Assembly: GCA_949840915.1 (NCBI GenBank)
Contig: CATKXY010000001.1
Location: 1 to 64,000, forward strand
DNA: 64,000 nt
DNA from: an uncultured Lachnospiraceae bacterium
GTDB lineage: Bacteria > Bacillota > Clostridia > Lachnospirales > Lachnospiraceae
Direction: 5' to 3'
The notes beneath the pieces were generated by a model. The model searched no databases. It had not been told where the DNA came from and worked only from the letters and a program-made list of their open reading frames with translations. Position 1 is the first letter of the stretch, and the number at the start of each line of letters is the position of its first letter. Shown here piece after piece: positions 41,409-49,947 of the stretch. The translations under genes and the position numbers were made by a program.

Positions 41409-41960
41409 ATGGACGCAAGATTACAGCAGTATGACGATAAGATGAAAAAAGCAATGGACTTTCTGGAGCAGGACTATGCGGGAATCCGCGCCGGACGCGC
41501 CAATCCCCATGTGTTGGATAAGCTTCGTGTCGACTATTACGGCACGCCTACTCCCATTCAGCAGGTGGGCAATGTGACGGTTCCCGAAGCGCGTGTGATT
41601 CAGATCGCACCCTGGGAAAAGACAATGATCAAGCAGATTGAGAAAGCGATCCAGACCTCTGATCTCGGAATCAATCCCTCCAATGACGGCAGTGTGATCC
41701 GGCTGGTATTTCCTGAGCTCACAGAGGAGCGCAGAAAGGAATTGGCAAAGGACGTGAAAAAGAAAGCCGAGGATGCGAAGGTTGCAGTGCGCAACATAAG
41801 GCGCGACGGCAATGATTCGTTTAAGAAGCTGGCCAAGACTGAGATATCCGAGGACGAGATCAAGCAGCTTGAGGAGCAGCTTCAGAAGCTCACAGACAAG
41901 TATGTGAAGGATATCGATGCAATGATGGAGGCAAAGTCCAAGGAAATTATGACAGTATAG
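41409..41960 (+). CDS. frr: ribosome recycling factor
   Basis: 183 residues, standard. Starts [32 protein letters not shown] and keeps [28 protein letters not shown] and [10 protein letters not shown]. Splits post-termination ribosomes with EF-G. AAAGGAGGAGC ribosome site. Co-transcribed with pyrH. Confidence 0.97.
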   Translation: MDARLQQYDDKMKKAMDFLEQDYAGIRAGRANPHVLDKLRVDYYGTPTPIQQVGNVTVPEARVIQIAPWEKTMIKQIEKAIQTSDLGINPSNDGSVIRLVFPELTEERRKELAKDVKKKAEDAKVAVRNIRRDGNDSFKKLAKTEISEDEIKQLEEQLQKLTDKYVKDIDAMMEAKSKEIMTV

Positions 41961-41966
41961 AGACGG

Positions 41967-41998
41967 ACAGGGCGGAGGGGATTACTCCTCCGCTCTGT
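41967..41998 (+). terminator. hairpin after frr (weak terminator or processing site)
   Basis: 12-bp stem ACAGGGCGGAGG with CCTCCGCTCTGT (one G-T pair), followed by ATTAGTTTTA rather than a clean T-run. It may only reduce readthrough to uppS. Confidence 0.5.
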
Positions 41999-42025
41999 AT
42001 TAGTTTTAGGGATGAGAGGTGTACT

Positions 42026-42745
42026 ATGGATGAACAAATGGTGATGCCGCGGCATGTGGCGATCATTTTGGACGGCAACGGGCGCTGGGCCAAAGCCAGG
42101 AAGATGCCTCGCAATTACGGACACGCAGAGGGAGCCAAGACTGTGGAGGTCATCTGTGAGGAGGCCTACAGGATGGGCATTCAGTATCTTACGGTGTATG
42201 CCTTTTCCACGGAGAACTGGAGCAGGCCCAAGGATGAGGTGGATGCGCTGATGAAGCTGCTGCGCAATTACATGAAGACCTGTCTGAAGACGGCGGAAAA
42301 AAACCGCATGTGTGTGCGGGTCATCGGGGATGTCTCGCAGCTTGACGAGGATCTGAGGATCAGGATAGCCGAGCTGGAGGAGGCTACGAAGGATAATGAC
42401 GGGCTGCATTTTCAGGTGGCCATCAACTATGGCGGCAGAGATGAGGTGACAAGGGCTGTCCGCGGACTGGTGCGGCAGGCGGCAGCCGGAGAACTGAAGC
42501 CGGAGGACGTGACACAGGAGCGGATAAGCGCCAGTCTGGACACGGCGGGAATTCCGGATCCGGATCTCTTGATCCGCACCTGCAGTGAACAGCGTATTTC
42601 GAACTTTTTGTTATGGCAGCTGGCCTACACGGAGTTTTATGTCACTCCGGTTGCATGGCCGGATTTTACAAAAGAAGAATTGATGAAAGCCGTGGAGGCA
42701 TATAATCATAGAAACAGAAAGTATGGCGGCCTGAAGGAGGAGTAG
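42026..42745 (+). CDS. uppS: isoprenyl (undecaprenyl) diphosphate synthase
   Basis: 239 residues. HVAIILDGNGRWAKAR with the catalytic Asp, YAFSTENWSRP, and RTCSEQRISNFLLWQLAYTEFYV, typical cis-prenyltransferase motifs; the normal RTSGE appears as RTCSE. It makes the undecaprenyl carrier for wall and glycan synthesis. RBS GAGAGGTG. The downstream cdsA starts 3 bp later. Confidence 0.96.
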   Translation: MDEQMVMPRHVAIILDGNGRWAKARKMPRNYGHAEGAKTVEVICEEAYRMGIQYLTVYAFSTENWSRPKDEVDALMKLLRNYMKTCLKTAEKNRMCVRVIGDVSQLDEDLRIRIAELEEATKDNDGLHFQVAINYGGRDEVTRAVRGLVRQAAAGELKPEDVTQERISASLDTAGIPDPDLLIRTCSEQRISNFLLWQLAYTEFYVTPVAWPDFTKEELMKAVEAYNHRNRKYGGLKEE

Positions 42746-42748
42746 AGG

Positions 42749-43573
42749 ATGTTTTGGACCAGATTAGCCAGCGGGGCGGTTCTGCTTGTGACAGCGGTTC
42801 TGGCCATGAGCATTGGAGAGTGGCCCCTGCTTTTGATCTTATACCTGTGTGCAATGGTGGCTTACAGGGAGCTGACGAAGGCTCTCGGTTGTGCCACGGA
42901 TAAAAAGAAGCCCAATGCTCTGGAGATCATTGGTTTTTTGGGTGTGACAGCCTATTATATCACGGTATATTTTTCCGAGGATAAGGTGCTGCTGCTCATG
43001 TGTATCGTGGCGGTGTTTATGGCGGAGATGTTTGCGTATGTGGTGACATTCCCCAGGTATCGGGCCGCACAGGTGGAGGCGGCAGTCTTTTCCTTTGTGT
43101 ATGCGCCGCTCATGCTTTCTTTTGTCTATCTCACCCGCATGTGTCCGCAGGGCATCTATCTGGTATGGCTAATCCTCATCAGCTCATGGGGGTGTGATAC
43201 CTGTGCTTATGTGGTGGGTAAACTGATCGGCAGAAAGAAGATTTTTCCCGTGCTCAGCCCCAAGAAATCTCTCGAGGGCTGTATCGGGGGAGTGCTGGGG
43301 ACGGCGCTTATCGGCGGTGTTTACGGACATTTGATGGTGGAGCAGGTATTGCCCGGACAGCATGTAGCGCCGGCGATCGCCTTTGTATGTGCGGTGGGCG
43401 CGGTGATGAGCATGGTGGGAGATCTGGCAGCTTCGGCCATCAAGAGGAATCACGAGATCAAAGACTATGGCAGGCTGATTCCGGGACACGGCGGGATCAT
43501 GGATCGCTTCGACAGCATGACGGTGACTGCGCCCATGGTTTATTTTCTGGCGCTTTTAATGATACTCAAGTGA
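42749..43573 (+). CDS. cdsA: phosphatidate cytidylyltransferase
   Basis: 274 residues, about eight membrane spans. The C-terminal signature SAIKRNHEIKDYGRLIPGHGG, IMDRFDS is intact. It makes CDP-diacylglycerol, the substrate for PgsA (23716) and other phospholipid enzymes. Confidence 0.95.
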   Translation: MFWTRLASGAVLLVTAVLAMSIGEWPLLLILYLCAMVAYRELTKALGCATDKKKPNALEIIGFLGVTAYYITVYFSEDKVLLLMCIVAVFMAEMFAYVVTFPRYRAAQVEAAVFSFVYAPLMLSFVYLTRMCPQGIYLVWLILISSWGCDTCAYVVGKLIGRKKIFPVLSPKKSLEGCIGGVLGTALIGGVYGHLMVEQVLPGQHVAPAIAFVCAVGAVMSMVGDLAASAIKRNHEIKDYGRLIPGHGGIMDRFDSMTVTAPMVYFLALLMILK

Positions 43574-43603
43574 TGACCATAGTTCTTTAGCGGGGAAAAA
43601 GAG

Positions 43604-44761
43604 ATGTCGGATGGAATAAAAAAAATTGCGGTCCTGGGTTCTACGGGGTCTATCGGTGTTCAGACACTGGAGATTGTCCGGGCCAATGAGGATCTGCAGG
43701 TGCTTGCGCTGGCAGCAGGCGGCAATGTGGAGCGTATGGAGGCTCAGATCAGAGAGTTCAGGCCGCGTGTTGCGGGCATGTGGAGCCGGGAGGCGGCAGA
43801 AGATCTGCGTGTGCGTGTGGCGGATTTGCCGGTAAGGATCGTCTCAGGGATGGAAGGTCTTCTGGAGATAGCAGTTTTACAGGATATGGACGTATTGGTG
43901 ACGGCGATTGTGGGAATGATTGGTATCAGACCGACGATTGCAGCCATCGAGGCAGGTAAGGATATCGCCCTTGCCAACAAGGAGACTTTGGTGTGTGCAG
44001 GGCATATCATCATGCCGCTTGCAAAGCGGTGCGGTGTGTCTATCCTGCCGGTGGACAGTGAACACAGCGCTATTTTTCAGTCTCTGCATGGCGAGCCTGC
44101 GGACAGGGTGGAGAAGATACTGCTCACTGCCTCGGGCGGGCCTTTTCGGGGCCGCACGAGAGAGGAGCTTGCCGGAGTGTTGCTCGAGGATGCCCTGCGG
44201 CATCCCAACTGGTCCATGGGGCGCAAGATCACCATTGATTCTTCAACTCTTGTCAACAAGGGGCTGGAAGTCATGGAGGCGAAATGGCTGTTTGGTGTAG
44301 GTCTGGACCGCATTCAGGTGGTGGTGCACCCTCAGAGCATCATCCATTCGGCCGTACAGTTTGCGGACGGAGCCATCATGGCACAGCTGGGAGCGCCGGA
44401 CATGAAGCTGCCCATCCAGTATGCGCTGTACTATCCCGACAGACGGCCGATGCATGGAGAGCGGGTAGACTTTTATGAGCTGGGCCGGATGACTTTTGAG
44501 AAACCGGACACGGATGTATTTGTGGGTCTGAAGCTGGCCTATGAGGCGGCTGAGACCGGCGGCAGCATGCCCACGGTCTACAATGCGGCCAATGAGATGG
44601 CGGTAGGACTTTTCCTGGACGGGAAAATCGCATATCTCGAGATCACGGACTGTATTGCCGAGTGCATGAGCAGACATCATGTGACAGAGGATCCCTCGGT
44701 GGAAGAGATTCTCGGCGCGCAGCGGGAAGCCTGTGACTATATTACGGCGAAGTATCAGTGA
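43604..44761 (+). CDS. dxr: 1-deoxy-D-xylulose-5-phosphate reductoisomerase
   Basis: 385 residues. NADPH motif VLGSTGSIGVQTLEIV, ALANKETLVCAG, PVDSEHSAIFQSL, LTASGGPFRG and SSTLVNKGLEVMEA are conserved. It makes MEP in the non-mevalonate isoprenoid pathway, feeding uppS. Confidence 0.97.
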   Translation: MSDGIKKIAVLGSTGSIGVQTLEIVRANEDLQVLALAAGGNVERMEAQIREFRPRVAGMWSREAAEDLRVRVADLPVRIVSGMEGLLEIAVLQDMDVLVTAIVGMIGIRPTIAAIEAGKDIALANKETLVCAGHIIMPLAKRCGVSILPVDSEHSAIFQSLHGEPADRVEKILLTASGGPFRGRTREELAGVLLEDALRHPNWSMGRKITIDSSTLVNKGLEVMEAKWLFGVGLDRIQVVVHPQSIIHSAVQFADGAIMAQLGAPDMKLPIQYALYYPDRRPMHGERVDFYELGRMTFEKPDTDVFVGLKLAYEAAETGGSMPTVYNAANEMAVGLFLDGKIAYLEITDCIAECMSRHHVTEDPSVEEILGAQREACDYITAKYQ

Positions 44762-44817
44762 GAAGCTTGCGCTGCAGTACTGAAAATATCAGTGAAAAAT
44801 AGATAAAGGACTGACAT

Positions 44818-45876
44818 ATGAGGATAGAGACAATCGTTCTGTTTATCGTTATTTTTGGAATCGTGGTCATTTCCCATGAGCTTGGGCATTTTCTTCTGGC
44901 CAAGGCGGGAGGGATTCATGTAGTGGAGTTTTCCATTGGCATGGGGCCTACATTATTTGCCTTCCGGAAAGGAAACACGAAATATTCGTTGAAGCTGCTG
45001 CCCATTGGAGGCGCCTGCATGTTTGAGGGCGAGGATGGACTGAATCTCAAGGAAGGCGAGGCAAGCCCCGGAGCCTTCCCCAATGCCAATGTGTGGAAAA
45101 GGATATCAACGGTGGCGGCGGGGCCGGTCTTCAATTTTATTCTGGGCTTTATCATCGCGCTGGCCATGGTGAATATGATCTTGCTCCGCGACCCGGTGGC
45201 CACGGAGGTGCTTCCGGACAGCGCGGCCATGGAAGCCGGGCTGGAGAACGGAGACCGCATCATTTCGCTGAATGGTGAGAGGGTCTATCTCTATGAGGAG
45301 ATTCTGCTGTTCAACGCATTGTACCGGGGAGGGGATGTGGAGCTGGTCTACGAACGGGACGGCCAGAGGAGCAGTACGGTTATCACTCCCAGGTACAGCG
45401 AGGAGAACGGCCGGTATATGCTGGGGTTCTCCAATCAGGACTTTGTGGAGTTAAAGGGGATGGATGCCCTGAAGTATGCATGGTACGAAATGCGCTACAA
45501 TGTAAAAAACACTTATAAGAGTCTGAAAATGCTGGTCACGGGCCAGGTCAGCCGCAAGGATGTGGCGGGGCCGGTGGGCATTGCCAATGTGGTGGGGAAG
45601 ACCTATGAGCAGGCCCAAAAAGATGGCTGGAGAGGTGTGCTGGTAAATATGATGAATATTACCCTGATGCTCACGGTGAACCTGGGGATTCTGAATCTGC
45701 TGCCCATACCCGCCCTGGATGGCGGCAGGCTGGTCTTTTTGCTGGTGGAGGTCATCCGCGGCAAGCCTGTTCCCCCGGAGAAGGAGGGAATGGTGCATTT
45801 TATCGGTTTTATGTTTTTAATGCTTCTGATGGTGCTGATCTTCTTTAATGATCTGGCGAATCTGTTCGGTATCTGA
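44818..45876 (+). CDS. rseP: RseP-type site-2 intramembrane protease
   Basis: 352 residues, four predicted membrane spans. Zinc motif HELGH (20-24) in the first span, one PDZ domain (about 115-200, ATEVLPDSAAMEAGLENGD), and LLPIPALDGGR with the third ligand Asp (about 300). It cleaves membrane-bound regulators or signal peptides in the membrane. The kinase gene starts 15 bp downstream, an unusual neighbour for rseP, where proS or ispG is more usual. Confidence 0.95.
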   Translation: MRIETIVLFIVIFGIVVISHELGHFLLAKAGGIHVVEFSIGMGPTLFAFRKGNTKYSLKLLPIGGACMFEGEDGLNLKEGEASPGAFPNANVWKRISTVAAGPVFNFILGFIIALAMVNMILLRDPVATEVLPDSAAMEAGLENGDRIISLNGERVYLYEEILLFNALYRGGDVELVYERDGQRSSTVITPRYSEENGRYMLGFSNQDFVELKGMDALKYAWYEMRYNVKNTYKSLKMLVTGQVSRKDVAGPVGIANVVGKTYEQAQKDGWRGVLVNMMNITLMLTVNLGILNLLPIPALDGGRLVFLLVEVIRGKPVPPEKEGMVHFIGFMFLMLLMVLIFFNDLANLFGI

Positions 45877-45891
45877 ACCGGAGGAATGCAT

Positions 45892-47304
45892 ATGGCAAGT
45901 GTTATTTTGGAGACAGGGTGCTTTCAATCGGAATGCGGGCAGGAATGCTTGCCCTCCGGTTCAGGCGCCCTGTTAATTTTGGAAAAGACCATGCGGAAAA
46001 AGGGGAGGATGCCCATTGCTTTTATCTGCGTGCTGCAGAACGCGCCCCGGCCCGCAGAGGATTTGTGGCGAAAATGGTTTCGGGAACGGGCATTGGCCTG
46101 CTGTGAGAGAGGCAGCGCCTCAAGATGTGTGGACGCGGTGCTGACTGATTTTGTGGAATGCTTTAAAGAGCAATTTGCGGGAGAGCCTGGAAACTGCGGT
46201 TTGGTCTCCCTGGCGGCTCTGTTTATCATGGAGACCGAATGCTTCTATGCATGGAGGGGAGAGGCGGACATACGTCTGATCAACGATTGCTTTGGCAGAA
46301 TACATATGAGGCGGCTTGCTCCATGGTCCGCGACGCTCGGATGCAGACGGGCACGGCTGGAGCCCGGGGTGAGAGTGCTTCTTGGCAGTGCGGCTTTTTT
46401 TGACTGTCTGCCGGAACCGCTCTTAAAGGACTGTCTGGCGGTGCGCGGAGCCGGGGGAGAAAACCGGGCGGCGCGTTGTCTGGAGGAGGCAGCCCGCGAG
46501 GCGCAGCGCAGAGGAGCGGGCGGTTTTGCGGCGGCTGTGGTGGCAGCGGAGCCTGAGCAGCATGCGGAATTTGGGGAGCTTTTGGAGCGGAGCGGCTATG
46601 GAGATGCAAAGCCTGTGGGCAGCGGAGCTTTCGGGCGTGTATATCGTGTGAGAAAGCGGCAGGGAAAGCAATGCTTTGCCTGTAAGCTTGCGGAGGGACC
46701 TAAGGCCCGGGCGCTTCTTCGGAGAGAGGCCGGACTGCAGAGCGCGCTGACGCATCCTCTGTTTGTCCGTTATGCGGGGCTGGAGGATGGGAAGGATGTC
46801 ACGGCCCTTTTCATGGAATATGTGCGGGGGCGGGATCTGGATGAGATTCTGAGGCGGGGGGAGCTGCCTTGGAACCGTGCTGTGGAGATTGCGAGGCAGC
46901 TTGCGGAGGGTCTGTCCTATCTGCATGAGCGGGACGATCCTGTCATCTATCGCGATCTGAAGCCCTGCAATATCCGTGTAGGTCCCAAGGGGAACGTGAA
47001 GCTTTTGGATCTGGGATGCGCCTGCGGGGTATCTGAAGCGGGTTATACAATGGCCGGCAGCAGGGGGTATGCCGCACCCGAGCAGCTTGGCAGCCAAAAC
47101 AGAGAAGGCTCAGGGCCGGTATACCGGACCCGGTGCGGGACGGGCAGCGATATCTACGCATGGGGCAGAGTGCTGGAGGAGATGCTTGGCGGGCGACAGA
47201 AGGTGCCTTCGCTTATGCCACTTATCGAGGAATGTACCAGAGAGGATCCTCGACAGCGGCCGCAGAGAATGAGAGATGTGCTGAGAGAATTAGAAAAATT
47301 TTAA
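45892..47304 (+). CDS. Ser/Thr protein kinase with degenerate PP2C-like N-terminal domain
   Basis: 470 residues. Residues ~1-220 follow the layout of a PP2C phosphatase, but where the metal-binding GDSR and SDG motifs belong, the sequence reads GEAD and GSAA. I call it a degenerate phosphatase domain (inference). Residues ~235-470 are a Hanks-type kinase: GSGAFGRVY glycine loop (about 242), lysine in FACKLAE, YRDLKPCN catalytic loop (about 353), DLG in place of DFG, and GYAAPEQ. No membrane span and no PASTA repeats. The ATG at 45892 has CGGAGG at proper spacing; an ATG six bases earlier is too close. Possibly allosteric or a sensor for wall stress beside rseP. Confidence 0.8.
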   Translation: MASVILETGCFQSECGQECLPSGSGALLILEKTMRKKGRMPIAFICVLQNAPRPAEDLWRKWFRERALACCERGSASRCVDAVLTDFVECFKEQFAGEPGNCGLVSLAALFIMETECFYAWRGEADIRLINDCFGRIHMRRLAPWSATLGCRRARLEPGVRVLLGSAAFFDCLPEPLLKDCLAVRGAGGENRAARCLEEAAREAQRRGAGGFAAAVVAAEPEQHAEFGELLERSGYGDAKPVGSGAFGRVYRVRKRQGKQCFACKLAEGPKARALLRREAGLQSALTHPLFVRYAGLEDGKDVTALFMEYVRGRDLDEILRRGELPWNRAVEIARQLAEGLSYLHERDDPVIYRDLKPCNIRVGPKGNVKLLDLGCACGVSEAGYTMAGSRGYAAPEQLGSQNREGSGPVYRTRCGTGSDIYAWGRVLEEMLGGRQKVPSLMPLIEECTREDPRQRPQRMRDVLRELEKF

Positions 47305-47316
47305 CCCGGCGGGTTA

Positions 47317-47346
47317 ATTATTTATGTATGTAATCCGATAAATAAT
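47317..47346 (+). promoter_or_regulatory. inverted-repeat operator of the blaI/blaR-type pair
   Basis: Perfect 9-bp repeat ATTATTTAT (47317-47325) and ATAAATAAT (47338-47346) with a 12-bp spacer, 24 bp before the repressor ATG. A short TTAACCC-GGC-GGGTTAA palindrome (47301-47317) just before it may end the kinase transcript. Confidence 0.6.
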
Positions 47347-47369
47347 ACGAGAGTGTAACAGGAGGAAGT

Positions 47370-47759
47370 ATGGGAGAGATAACACCCAGTGAAAACGAAT
47401 GGCTGATCATGGAAATTATCTGGAGGGCCGGCAGGAGCATGACTGCGTCGGAGGTGATAGAGGAGCTCAAGGACAGCGTCCGCATCAGCGACAAGACCAT
47501 CCGCGTCATGATCAACCGTTTGGTGGCGAAGGGGGTCCTGGAGTATAGCGTTGACGAGAAGGATGCCAGAGTCTACCACTACAGGGCGGTCCGCAGCAGA
47601 GAAGAATGTCTGGCGTTCAAGAGCGAGCGCTTTATCAATAATTTTTTTGGCGGTGACGCCTCTCTGGCGATTGCCAGTTTCCTGCGTTCTGCCAGGATTT
47701 CCGGGCGACAGCTGGAGGAACTGAGGAATCTGGTGGAAGAAATGGAACGGAAACAGTGA
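47370..47759 (+). CDS. BlaI/MecI/CopY-type repressor
   Basis: 129 residues. Winged-helix domain SENEWLIMEIIWRAGRSMTASEV, DKTIRVMINRLVAKGVLEY, then a helical dimerisation part (SFLRSARISGRQLEELRNLVEEME). It binds DNA as a dimer and is released when a partner protease cleaves it; the adjacent M56 gene is that partner. Start ATG behind CAGGAGGAAG, with an inverted repeat in front. Confidence 0.9.
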   Translation: MGEITPSENEWLIMEIIWRAGRSMTASEVIEELKDSVRISDKTIRVMINRLVAKGVLEYSVDEKDARVYHYRAVRSREECLAFKSERFINNFFGGDASLAIASFLRSARISGRQLEELRNLVEEMERKQ

Positions 47760-47786
47760 GAAGAGCGGTCTGCGAATGAGGGGAAG

Positions 47787-49160
47787 GTGGGAATTGTGCA
47801 GACAAGTCTGGCATTTTTAGATTATGTCGCTGTCTATGGTATGATTAAGTGCCTCAAGACCATGCTTGTGGGGACGCTCGTCATGTGCGTGATTCTGTCT
47901 CTTAGACGGAGGGAAGGCACTGTAAAGAAGAAAAGAGCTTTAGATACCGGAAAGGCTGAAGCGCCGGGGGATGCGGGACGCAGACTCTATCTGCTGCTGA
48001 TTCCGGTTTCAGCGGCATTTATGGGGATGAGCAGACTGTTTTTCCTGCATGGCTTTGTGATGATCACAGTCTGGCTGCGCGTGGTGGTGAAACCCATATA
48101 CGGAAAACTGTATTTTGCAGTCTGTATCCTGCTGCTTATGAGACTCTGGCGGAGGCATTTCCGGATGCGCAGGTATCTGAGCTTCCTTCCGGTGATAGAC
48201 CGCAGGGCTCCCGCTGAGGACCGGAAGGCTTTGGCGGAGGGAATCGCCTGCGTCACTGCGGGAGACCGGAATCCGCTGTGGAGCCGGTATCTGAATCATG
48301 TGTCTGTCTACATAACGGAGGAGAGGATCAGTCCTTTTTCAGGCGGGGTACTGCGTCCCTATGTGGTGATGCCGAAGCAGTTGTGGCAGGATTGGGATCC
48401 GGACCGCCGCAGACTTGTGCTATGCCATGAACTGATCCATTTGCGGGCCGGGCATGTGTTCTGGCTGACAGTATATCAATTGTTAAAAGTATATTGGTGG
48501 ATCAATCCTCTTATTTATCGCTGTGCCGGGCTTTTCCGGGAGGAGACGGAGCTTGTGTGCGACGAGCGGTGCGTGGCGTACAGTAAGGTTTCTGCGGCAG
48601 GTTACGGCAGCACATTGCTGGCTGTTCTGGATATTGTGCGCGAGGATGTAAGGCTGCGGGGCCTTCCGGCCTTTGCGCGGCCGGATGATTTTGGCAGTCT
48701 GAAAAGGCGCATGAAAAATGTGGCGCGGACGGGACAGGCGGAGGAGCTGCTGCAGCGCTGCCGGAGGCAGAGTCTGCATTTTGCGGCTGCGGCAGTGCTG
48801 ACAGCGGCTGCCATTGTCCTTACATCCTACCCGCTCTATACTAAAATGAAGGAATTGGTACTCTTTGATGAGCAGCTGCGTATGGTGGATTATGATTCGG
48901 ATGCGCTGCGGGCAGCGGTGCAGGTTCGGGAAGGGCGGCTTGTCATTGAAGAGGAGCTGTTCGGAAAGCTGATTGAGGATGAGGGGATCGAAGGAGAGTA
49001 TGTATATCTGTCCTTTGACACGATCATGAAACTTCCCGGCTACGGAGGGGGAGGCAATGCGGGTATGATATCTCTGGCAGATTACGGGGATATCTGGTAT
49101 CTGGCGGCAGACAGCTGGGAAAACCGGGCTATGATCTTCTGCCTGAAGTACCTGTTATAA
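47787..49160 (+). CDS. BlaR1/MecR1-like M56 sensor metallopeptidase
   Basis: 457 residues from the GTG at 47787; a GTG at 47796 with GGAAGGTGG in front is an equally good start. Four to five membrane spans surround a cytoplasmic zinc peptidase with HELIH (about 214-218), VYWWINPLIY and EETELVCDERCVAY, the M56 signature. After a last span (about 330) comes a ~100-residue outer region much smaller than the penicillin-binding sensor of BlaR1, so the signal may not be a beta-lactam. It should cleave the repressor encoded upstream. No beta-lactamase lies next to it. Confidence 0.88.
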   Translation: MGIVQTSLAFLDYVAVYGMIKCLKTMLVGTLVMCVILSLRRREGTVKKKRALDTGKAEAPGDAGRRLYLLLIPVSAAFMGMSRLFFLHGFVMITVWLRVVVKPIYGKLYFAVCILLLMRLWRRHFRMRRYLSFLPVIDRRAPAEDRKALAEGIACVTAGDRNPLWSRYLNHVSVYITEERISPFSGGVLRPYVVMPKQLWQDWDPDRRRLVLCHELIHLRAGHVFWLTVYQLLKVYWWINPLIYRCAGLFREETELVCDERCVAYSKVSAAGYGSTLLAVLDIVREDVRLRGLPAFARPDDFGSLKRRMKNVARTGQAEELLQRCRRQSLHFAAAAVLTAAAIVLTSYPLYTKMKELVLFDEQLRMVDYDSDALRAAVQVREGRLVIEEELFGKLIEDEGIEGEYVYLSFDTIMKLPGYGGGGNAGMISLADYGDIWYLAADSWENRAMIFCLKYLL

Positions 49161-49231
49161 GCCATGTTATATGCAATAGCGATAGAATAAACAATCATAC
49201 AGGCCGCGTGAGCGGGGAAAGGAAGGAAAGC

Positions 49232-49849
49232 ATGAGTGTAAATGCAGTAAACAACACACAGACAGGGAGCGTCTATGACAATTATGAAAAAGGAGGCGCG
49301 TCCAAGCCGGAGGAGAAGAGCAGTGCCAAAACCGCAGAGCAGGGAGTGCTCTATGAGAAAAACGGCACCGCCGACAAAAAGGCGACTTATTCCGTGAACA
49401 AGATGAGTTCAGAGGAGAGAGCCGCGCTGGTAAAACAGTTGAAGGCCGATCAGGCCTCCAGACAGCAGCAGTTGGTCAGCCTTGTCCACGATATGCTGAA
49501 CAAGCAGACCAAGACCTATGCCAATGCAGGCAACGATTCTATCTGGCGTACACTGGCCAGTGGAAACTTCACGGTGGATGCCGCTACGAAAGCTCAGGCA
49601 CAGAGCGATATCGCCGAGGACGGTTACTGGGGTGTGAAGCAGACCTCTCAGAGACTCTTTGATTTTGCCAGCGCTCTTGCGGGAGACGATGTGGATAAGA
49701 TGAAGGAGATGCAGGCCGCTATGGAAAAGGGCTTTAAGATGGCCACCAAGACATGGGGCGGAAGCCTGCCCGGCATTTGCCATGATACTATGGCTGCAGC
49801 AAATAAAATGTTTGACGATTATTATGCGTCCAAGGGAGTCGTGGAATAG
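49232..49849 (+). CDS. soluble protein with conserved-looking C-terminal helical domain, unknown
   Basis: 205 residues. A disordered Asn/Thr/Lys-rich N-terminus (1-55) leads to a helical domain including SSEERAALVKQLKADQASRQQ, then GYWGVKQTSQRLFDFASALAG and KGFKMATKTWGGSLPGICHDT near the C-terminus. I have the impression that this C-terminal pattern recurs in motile Firmicutes but cannot name a family. No signal peptide. Start: ATG behind GGAAGGAAAG; an in-frame GTG at 49208 lacks a ribosome site. Confidence 0.7.
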   Translation: MSVNAVNNTQTGSVYDNYEKGGASKPEEKSSAKTAEQGVLYEKNGTADKKATYSVNKMSSEERAALVKQLKADQASRQQQLVSLVHDMLNKQTKTYANAGNDSIWRTLASGNFTVDAATKAQAQSDIAEDGYWGVKQTSQRLFDFASALAGDDVDKMKEMQAAMEKGFKMATKTWGGSLPGICHDTMAAANKMFDDYYASKGVVE

Positions 49850-49947
49850 TCGTGAAAGTGTAATCAGAGGAGACATTTCTTATAATATGTAGTCTTATAA
49901 TAAGTAATCTTTCAGGTTATTTTGTCTGAATCAGGGAGGATGACGAC

